Source: an uncultured Clostridia bacterium (GTDB taxonomy: Bacteria > Bacillota > Clostridia > Christensenellales > UBA1242). From it: 6,985 nt of DNA. A program made the translations under genes and the position numbers. The stretch lies in contig CANQBU010000064.1 in assembly GCA_947589615.1 (NCBI GenBank), positions 1-6,985 on the forward strand, written 5' to 3'. This document shows positions 1-4,494 of this stretch, in pieces; the stretch's first letter is position 1, and each line of letters opens with the position of its first letter. Below the pieces are notes generated by a model. It saw nothing but the letters and a program-made list of their open reading frames with translations, was not told the DNA's origin and did no database searches.

Positions 1-846
1 GATGTTACGGAAATTTTTAAAAACTCGTCTTTTAACGCCTTTAAAGATAAGACTGTGAAGATGATTTTTGCAAAATGCGAGGATAAACCAAGAAGATTTT
101 ATGATGAGTTGGGAAAATTAATAGTAAGTTTTGAAGGAAAGGGGCTAGCATGGTTAAAATATGACGGAACTGATTTTGCTGGATCAATTTCTAAATTTTT
201 GTCAGATCAAGAAAAACATGACTTAATTTCTCAATATAATATTTCAGCGGGGGATTCCTTATTCTTTATTGCTGATGAAAGAAAGATGGCAATAATGCTT
301 GCAAATGTATTAAGGAATGAACTTGGAAAGCAATTAAACCTCATTGACAATAATGATGTTAAATTTTGTTGGATTGTGGATTTTCCTTTCTATGAAATTA
401 ATGAAGAAACTGGTGGACTTGATTTTTCTCATAATCCTTTTTCTATGCCACAAGGTGGGCTTGATGCTTTAAATAATAAAAATCCACTTGATATTGTAGC
501 ATATCAATATGATCTTGTTTGCAATGGCTATGAAATGCTAAGCGGTGCGGTCAGAAATCATGACCCTGAAATTATGGTAAAAGCGTTTGAACTAGCAGGA
601 TATGATGAAAGCGTTGTGAAAGAAAAATTTTCTGCGTTATTTAATGCATTCAGCTATGGAGCACCTCCTCACGCTGGTGGAGCGTTTGGACTAGATCGAA
701 TGTTGATGCAAATCTTCGGATATGACATTATTCGAGAAGTTGCAGCATTCCCACTTAATAAAAATGGCCGTGATTTGCTTATGAATGCTCCAAGCAAAAT
801 AGATGAAAAAACTTTAAAGGAATTGGGAATAAAAGTGATAGAATAG
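1..846 (+). CDS. aspS: Aspartyl-tRNA synthetase, C-terminal part (5' end outside window)
   Basis: This cytoplasmic class II synthetase attaches aspartate to tRNA-Asp. The frame is open from base 1 and the GTG at 55 is an internal Val codon, not a start. The 281 visible residues are roughly half of a bacterial AspRS (about 590); the anticodon-binding domain and motifs 1 and 2 lie upstream. The fragment begins with a typical entry to the bacterial GAD insertion (DVTEIFKNSSF). It continues through the GAD domain to about residue 118, then the core segments WIVDFPFYE, FSHNPFSMPQGG and YDLVCNGYEMLSGAVRNH. Motif 3 is GGAFGLDRM (arginine contacting ATP), followed by the IREVAAFPLN strand and the usual KELGIKVIE end. 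The NPFSMP and CNGxExxSGAxRNH wording recalls, from memory, bacterial AspRSs that are often non-discriminating (also charging tRNA-Asn). The deciding residues are not in view. The stop TAG at 844-846 is followed within nine bases by asnS, so the two form one operon. Identity is very secure. Confidence 0.96.
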   Translation, partial: DVTEIFKNSSFNAFKDKTVKMIFAKCEDKPRRFYDELGKLIVSFEGKGLAWLKYDGTDFAGSISKFLSDQEKHDLISQYNISAGDSLFFIADERKMAIMLANVLRNELGKQLNLIDNNDVKFCWIVDFPFYEINEETGGLDFSHNPFSMPQGGLDALNNKNPLDIVAYQYDLVCNGYEMLSGAVRNHDPEIMVKAFELAGYDESVVKEKFSALFNAFSYGAPPHAGGAFGLDRMLMQIFGYDIIREVAAFPLNKNGRDLLMNAPSKIDEKTLKELGIKVIE

Positions 847-855
847 GGAGAAAAG

Positions 856-2226
856 ATGAAAAAAGTTGATATTAAGAAAATTTACGATGAAAGAGAAAGT
901 TTTTATGATACTGAAATAATTGTCGCAGGCTGGGCTAGGTCTTCGCGTTCTAATGGCAATTTGGGCTTTATAGATCTCAATGATGGGACATGCTTTAAGG
1001 GGCTTCAGATCGTATTTACAAAGACGGAGTTAACAAATTTTGATATTATAGAAAAATTAAATACCGGTTCATCTATTTTATGTAAAGGAACGCTTGTTTC
1101 AACTCCAAATAATAAACAACCATTTGAATTGCAAGCTAATTCCATAACTGTCATAAATGCTACGGACAATGAATACCCTTTGCAAAAGAAAAGACATACT
1201 TTGGAGTTTTTAAGAGAAATTGCATATTTAAGACCAAGAGCTAACTTATTTAATGCAGTTTTTAGAGTAAGGAGTAAGCTAGCCTTTTTACTTCATGAGT
1301 TTTTTGAGAATAAAGGTTTTGTTCATGTTCATACTCCATTGCTTACTTCATCAGATTGTGAGGGAGGAAGCGAACTTTTCAGAGTAACAACTCAAAACAT
1401 ATATGATGAAAAAGGGCCTTTTGAACCTGATAATGAACTATTTGGTAAGAAGGTTTATCTTTCTCCGACAGGACAACTTGAAGGAGAGGCAGCCGCTTTC
1501 GCTTTTGGGAAGATCTATACTTTTGGTCCATCATTTAGAGCAGAAAACAGCAATACAACACGTCATCTTAATGAGTTTTGGCATTTAGAGCCGGAAGTAT
1601 GCTTTATGAATTTAGAGGAGCTTATGGACTTAGAAGAAGAGATGATGAAATATATAATCTCTAATATATTAAAGAAATGTCCCGATGAAATGCAATTTTT
1701 TAATGAATTTGTAGAACCGGGCTTATTTGATAAATTAAATAATATTATAAACAGTGATTTTGCACATATTACTTATACAGATGCAATTGAAATTCTTAAG
1801 AAAAATAATAAAAGTTTTGAGTTTCCTGTTGAATGGGGTTGCGATATTCAAACCGAACACGAAAGATATTTGTCAGAAGTTGTATTTAAAAAACCAGTGT
1901 TTGTAACGGATTATCCAAAAGCTATCAAGGCTTTTTATATGAAACAGAACGAAGACGGGAAAACGGTAAGGGCTTGTGATTTGCTTTTCCCTGGAATAGG
2001 AGAAGTTACCGGAGGTAGTGAAAGGGAAACTGATTATCAAAAATTAAAAACACATATGAACAATTTAAAATTAAAAGAAGAAGATTATTGGTGGTATCTA
2101 AATTTAAGAAAATTTGGGTCAGTTGAGCATAGTGGATTTGAAAGAATTTTAATGTATGTTACAGGTGTATCAAATATAAGAGATGTTATTATGTTCCCTA
2201 GAACACCAAATAATTGTGAATTTTAA
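856..2226 (+). CDS. asnS: Asparaginyl-tRNA synthetase with a shortened motif 3
   Basis: This enzyme joins asparagine to tRNA-Asn in the cytoplasm. At 456 residues it is about ten shorter than the E. coli enzyme. Residues ~18-105 form the OB-fold anticodon-binding domain (GFIDLNDGTCFKGLQIVF). The class II core follows: motif 1 around 148-175 (FFENKGFVHVHTPLLTSSDCEGGSELF region), the substrate block LSPTGQLEGEAAA at 202-214, and motif 2 at 227-247 (FRAENSNTTRHLNEFWHLEPE region, ATP-binding Arg228). Acidic and glycine-rich segments lie at 380-392 (IGEVTGGSERETD), and the C-terminal strand FPRTPNNCEF is intact. The odd point is motif 3: residues 425-430 read HSGFER, whereas AsnRSs normally have HSGFGLGFER, so four residues of the glycine-rich strand before Glu429-Arg430 are missing. 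The reading frame is otherwise undamaged. The start is supported by AGGGAG at 845-850, five bases before ATG. Identity is secure; full activity is uncertain. Confidence 0.96.
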   Translation: MKKVDIKKIYDERESFYDTEIIVAGWARSSRSNGNLGFIDLNDGTCFKGLQIVFTKTELTNFDIIEKLNTGSSILCKGTLVSTPNNKQPFELQANSITVINATDNEYPLQKKRHTLEFLREIAYLRPRANLFNAVFRVRSKLAFLLHEFFENKGFVHVHTPLLTSSDCEGGSELFRVTTQNIYDEKGPFEPDNELFGKKVYLSPTGQLEGEAAAFAFGKIYTFGPSFRAENSNTTRHLNEFWHLEPEVCFMNLEELMDLEEEMMKYIISNILKKCPDEMQFFNEFVEPGLFDKLNNIINSDFAHITYTDAIEILKKNNKSFEFPVEWGCDIQTEHERYLSEVVFKKPVFVTDYPKAIKAFYMKQNEDGKTVRACDLLFPGIGEVTGGSERETDYQKLKTHMNNLKLKEEDYWWYLNLRKFGSVEHSGFERILMYVTGVSNIRDVIMFPRTPNNCEF

Positions 2227-2233
2227 TAAAAAT

Positions 2234-2263
2234 GGCTTTGCTTATTAAGGCAAGGTCTTTTTT
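2234..2263 (+). terminator. Intrinsic terminator of aspS-asnS, overlapping the end of the convergent gene
   Basis: The arms 2234-2243 and 2248-2257 pair over ten base pairs (three of them G-U in RNA) around a four-base ATTA loop. Six T residues follow at 2258-2263. The hairpin lies only eight bases after the asnS stop. The minus-strand gene ends at 2245, so its stop codon is partly in the loop, and its last codons (KKTLP) are encoded by the 3' arm and U-tract. An A-rich run (2225-2232) on the 5' side gives a T-rich tail on the other strand, so it may also stop minus-strand transcription. There the G-U pairs become A-C mismatches, so that hairpin would be weaker. Confidence 0.8.
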
Positions 2264-3117
2264 ATTAAAGATAACATATCCTGTGGATAATTAATTTCAA
2301 AAGTCAATTCCTTTTCAATAAAAGGATGAAAAAAGACAATTTTTTTACAAATTAGGGCGGAGTGGTTTATAATTTCAGATTTTTCTCCATAAAGTTGATC
2401 TCCAATGAGAGGATGACCTATACTTGATAGATGAACTCTTATTTGATGCGTTCTACCATGCTCTAATTGGAGTTTTATTAACGAATAATTTTTATTATAT
2501 TTAATTGGGGTTATAAAAGTTGTGGCAGGTGCTCCGTCAGGTGATATAATTCTTTTTATTTCGTTTATACCATTATTATTTACAGTCTTAATATTTTTAT
2601 CGACTATGAGATTTTTATCTATTTTACCATTACAAACAGCATGATATTCTTTTTTTAATACTCTGATTTTATTTTGCGAAATGCTATCTTTTGCAATTAT
2701 AATAAGGCCAGAAGTGTCTTTATCTAATCTATTTATCATTCTTAAAACAAAATTATTATCTTTTTGACTCATATAATTGCAAATCGCTCCTGCAAGATTG
2801 AGATCATAGTGGCTTCTATTTGGCATGCAAGATATTCCGCTTTCTTTGTTAATTAGTAGGTAGTATTCATCTTCATATACAATATTAAGTGGTAATATGC
2901 ATTTTTGTATACAGGTTTTACTGTTTGGGCTATTATTAATTTCTAGTAAATCTCCTGATTTAATTTGAGTTTTTGTGTTTGCAGTTTTATTATTGACTTT
3001 TATAAATCCTTCTTTTTTTCTCAAATTTTTAATATAATTTTCGGAAAAGCCCTCCTCCTTAAGGAAATAATAAACTGATTTATAGTCTTTTTCAATTTTA
3101 AATTTAAAATAATTCAT
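2245..3117 (-). CDS. RluA-family pseudouridine synthase
   Basis: The product converts selected uridines to pseudouridine in rRNA or tRNA; the target cannot be told from sequence. The 290 residues fit the RluA/RluD family. Residues ~5-60 form an S4-like RNA-binding domain (FLKEEGFSENYIKNLRKKEG, IKVNNK, IKSGDLLEI). The catalytic core carries NRLDKDTSG at 129-137 with catalytic Asp132, KKEYHAVCNGK at 155-165, SPDGAPATT at 192-200, and the strongly conserved LEHGRTHQIRVHL at 218-230 followed by GHPLIGDQLYG. Asn replaces the usual His before RLD, as in many clostridial members recalled from memory. Between TSG and KKEY the protein is about seven residues shorter than usual. No Shine-Dalgarno sequence precedes the ATG. 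The N-terminus MNYFKFKIEKDYKSV aligns well with family starts, the next in-frame Met is residue 98, and a -10 box lies just upstream, so I keep this start and infer a leaderless mRNA. The gene converges with asnS and diverges from pheS. Confidence 0.92.
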   Translation of the reverse strand: MNYFKFKIEKDYKSVYYFLKEEGFSENYIKNLRKKEGFIKVNNKTANTKTQIKSGDLLEINNSPNSKTCIQKCILPLNIVYEDEYYLLINKESGISCMPNRSHYDLNLAGAICNYMSQKDNNFVLRMINRLDKDTSGLIIIAKDSISQNKIRVLKKEYHAVCNGKIDKNLIVDKNIKTVNNNGINEIKRIISPDGAPATTFITPIKYNKNYSLIKLQLEHGRTHQIRVHLSSIGHPLIGDQLYGEKSEIINHSALICKKIVFFHPFIEKELTFEINYPQDMLSLIKKTLP

Positions 3118-3123
3118 TTAGAT

Positions 3124-3132
3124 ATTATAGCA
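3124..3132 (-). promoter_or_regulatory. Extended -10 promoter of the rluA-type gene
   Basis: On the minus strand, 3132-3124 reads TGCTATAAT, a perfect extended -10 element (TGnTATAAT). The -35 region (about 3147-3153) shows only T-rich, weak matches, which an extended -10 can tolerate. The -10 ends six bases before the A of the ATG at 3117, so transcription should begin at or next to the start codon, giving little or no 5' leader. The box lies 34 bases from the -35 of the divergent pheS promoter, so the two polymerase footprints probably overlap. Confidence 0.7.
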
Positions 3133-3163
3133 TAAAAAATTGCAAAAATAAACAAATAATTAG

Positions 3164-3191
3164 TTGACAAAAAAAAATAAATATTTATAAT
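3164..3191 (+). promoter_or_regulatory. Promoter of the pheS-pheT operon
   Basis: TTGACA at 3164-3169 and TATAAT at 3186-3191 are both perfect matches to the housekeeping (sigma-A/sigma-70) consensus, separated by 16 bases. Transcription would start near 3198, a few bases before the first helix of the T-box leader. Near-consensus elements suit an operon whose output is set mainly by downstream attenuation. Confidence 0.85.
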
Positions 3192-3197
3192 TAATAT

Positions 3198-3432
3198 GGA
3201 AAGGCAATGATAAAAGAGTAGTAACATATAAATTTTTATTTCAGAGAGTTTGTTCATGGCTGTAAAACAAATATAAAAAAATATGCGAATTCGCTTTTTA
3301 GCCGCATTTACGAAATAATAGTAGTTTATGTCGTGATTTCTGCGTTAAAGAAAAATAAGGATAGAAATTCTATCGAAATTAGGTGGTACCACGGAATGTT
3401 CTCTTTCGTCCTAAGACATAGAGAATTTTTTT
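3198..3432 (+). promoter_or_regulatory. T-box riboswitch leader responding to tRNA-Phe
   Basis: This leader RNA senses uncharged tRNA and lets transcription continue into pheS. Stem I can be drawn by eye. GGC 3203-3205 pairs with GCC 3301-3303. A kink-turn-like AATGA follows at 3206-3210, then TAAAAG 3211-3216 opposite CTTTTTA 3294-3300. An AGTA loop-E element lies at 3217-3220. CATAT (3225-3229) with ATATG (3281-3285) continues the helix, and the distal landmarks CAGAGAG (3242-3248) and GGCTGTAA (3258-3265) follow. Opposite AGTA, the specifier loop reads CGAATTCG with TTC (Phe) at 3290-3292. A possible stem II pairs GAAAT 3312-3316 with ATTTC 3336-3340. A small hairpin GATAG/CTATC spans 3360-3374. 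The T-box core AGGTGGTACCACGG is at 3381-3394. Its TGGT (3384-3387) matches an ACCA tRNA end, as expected for tRNA-Phe with discriminator A. The antiterminator pairs GAAATT 3375-3380 with AATGTTC 3395-3401 (G3398 bulged). The element class is secure; the exact specifier is slightly less so. Confidence 0.93.
3399..3432 (+). terminator. Attenuator terminator of the pheS T-box
   Basis: TTCTCT (3399-3404) pairs with AGAGAA (3420-3425). Inside it, GTC (3408-3410) pairs with GAC (3415-3417) around a CTAA loop. Seven T residues follow at 3426-3432. Bases 3399-3401 are also the 3' arm of the antiterminator, so the two folds exclude each other, as in a T-box switch. The end lies 26 bases before the pheS start codon. 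Confidence 0.87.
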
Positions 3433-3458
3433 ATATATAGTTAATAAATGGAGGAAAT

Positions 3459-4484
3459 ATGTTATTAGAAGACTTGGAAAAATTAAAACATGACATAGGT
3501 AATGAGATTGATAAGATTGATTATTCAATTAGAAAATCTCTTTCTGAAATACGTGTTAAAGTTTTTGGAAAAGCGGGATATTTAACGACACTTTCAAAAG
3601 GGATGAGAGATTTGTCGGCAGATGAAAGGCCTAAAGTTGGAGCTTTAATCAATAAAGTAAGGAATTTCTTGGAAGAAAAAATAAGTGCGAAAGAAAAGGA
3701 TTTTGAGCAACAAGAATTGCTTGAAAGATTGGAAAAGGAAAAAATTGATATTACTGAGCCTTCAAGGGAAAAGATAGGAGCAGCCCACCCAATTTCTAGT
3801 GTGCTTGACAAGTTAACTGATATTTGCGTAAGTATGGGTTTTTCTGTCGTTGAAGGGCCTGAAATTGAAACGGATTATTATAATTTTGAAGCATTGAACA
3901 CCCCTAAGAATCATCCTGCTAGAGATATGCAAGATACTTTTTTCATTAATGATAACATTTTGGTGCGTTCGCAGACATCTGCTGTTCAGGCGAGAGAAAT
4001 GGAAGTAAGAAAGCCTCCTTTTAAGATTATTTGTCCTGGAAAAACTTATAGAAATGACAGTGATTCAACTCATAGTCCAGTATTTCATCAACTTGAGGGG
4101 TTAGTGATAGATGAAAATATATCCATGGCTGACCTAAAAGCAATGTTGACTATACTTATGAAACGCTTGTATGGAGAAGATACAACTATAAGATTCAGGC
4201 CTTCTTTCTTTCCTTTCACTGAGCCTAGCATAGAAGTTGATGTATCTTGTCCTAATTGTCATGGTAAAGGATGTCAGACTTGTAAAGGAACAGGTATGCT
4301 AGAATTGCTTGGCGCAGGAATTGTAAATCCAAAAGTTTTGGAAATGTCGGGCATTGACAGTAAAAAATATAGGGGATTTGCGTTTGGTTTCGGACTTGAC
4401 AGAACGGCTATGATTTTAAATAGTATTAATAATATCAGGTATTTTTATAGAAATGATATAAGATTTTTAAATCAAATGAAATAG
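3459..4484 (+). CDS. pheS: Phenylalanyl-tRNA synthetase alpha subunit
   Basis: This is the catalytic subunit of the cytoplasmic alpha2-beta2 PheRS that charges tRNA-Phe. Its 341 residues are normal for bacteria. Residues ~1-95 are the N-terminal coiled-coil arm that contacts tRNA (acidic/basic helices, with GKAGYLTTLSKGM at 37-49). The class II core has motif 1 around 127-147 (GFSVVEGPEIETDYYNFEALN region), RSQTSAVQAR at 170-179, motif 2 around 188-214 (Arg198, then THSPVFHQLEG), FFPFTEPS at 250-257, and motif 3 FGFGLDR at 309-315. Asp314 replaces the more common Glu, a conservative change. Cys264, 267, 272 and 275 (CPNCHGKGCQTCKGTG) form a possible zinc knuckle, as in many Gram-positive PheS proteins. 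The start is set by GGAGGA at 3450-3455 just before ATG. It is preceded by a T-box leader and followed after ten bases by pheT. Confidence 0.98.
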   Translation: MLLEDLEKLKHDIGNEIDKIDYSIRKSLSEIRVKVFGKAGYLTTLSKGMRDLSADERPKVGALINKVRNFLEEKISAKEKDFEQQELLERLEKEKIDITEPSREKIGAAHPISSVLDKLTDICVSMGFSVVEGPEIETDYYNFEALNTPKNHPARDMQDTFFINDNILVRSQTSAVQAREMEVRKPPFKIICPGKTYRNDSDSTHSPVFHQLEGLVIDENISMADLKAMLTILMKRLYGEDTTIRFRPSFFPFTEPSIEVDVSCPNCHGKGCQTCKGTGMLELLGAGIVNPKVLEMSGIDSKKYRGFAFGFGLDRTAMILNSINNIRYFYRNDIRFLNQMK

Positions 4485-4494
4485 AGGAGAAAAT

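Noticed and set aside
55..57. GTG as a start codon for the aspS frame
   Set aside because: The frame is open upstream to base 1 and those codons encode the conserved DVTEIFKNSSF segment, so the gene is cut by the window edge rather than short.
1403..1588. 61-residue open frame inside asnS, same strand
   Set aside because: It lies wholly within the conserved asnS core in another frame, has no ribosome binding site of note and resembles no protein I know.
3054..3063. AAGGAGGAGG on the minus strand inside the rluA-type gene, resembling a strong ribosome binding site
   Set aside because: It encodes residues of the conserved FLKEEGF segment, and no ATG, GTG or TTG follows at suitable spacing.
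3521..3811. 96-residue open frame antisense to pheS
   Set aside because: It is a low-complexity Ser/Phe/Leu-rich shadow of the pheS N-terminal arm, with no promoter or ribosome binding site seen.
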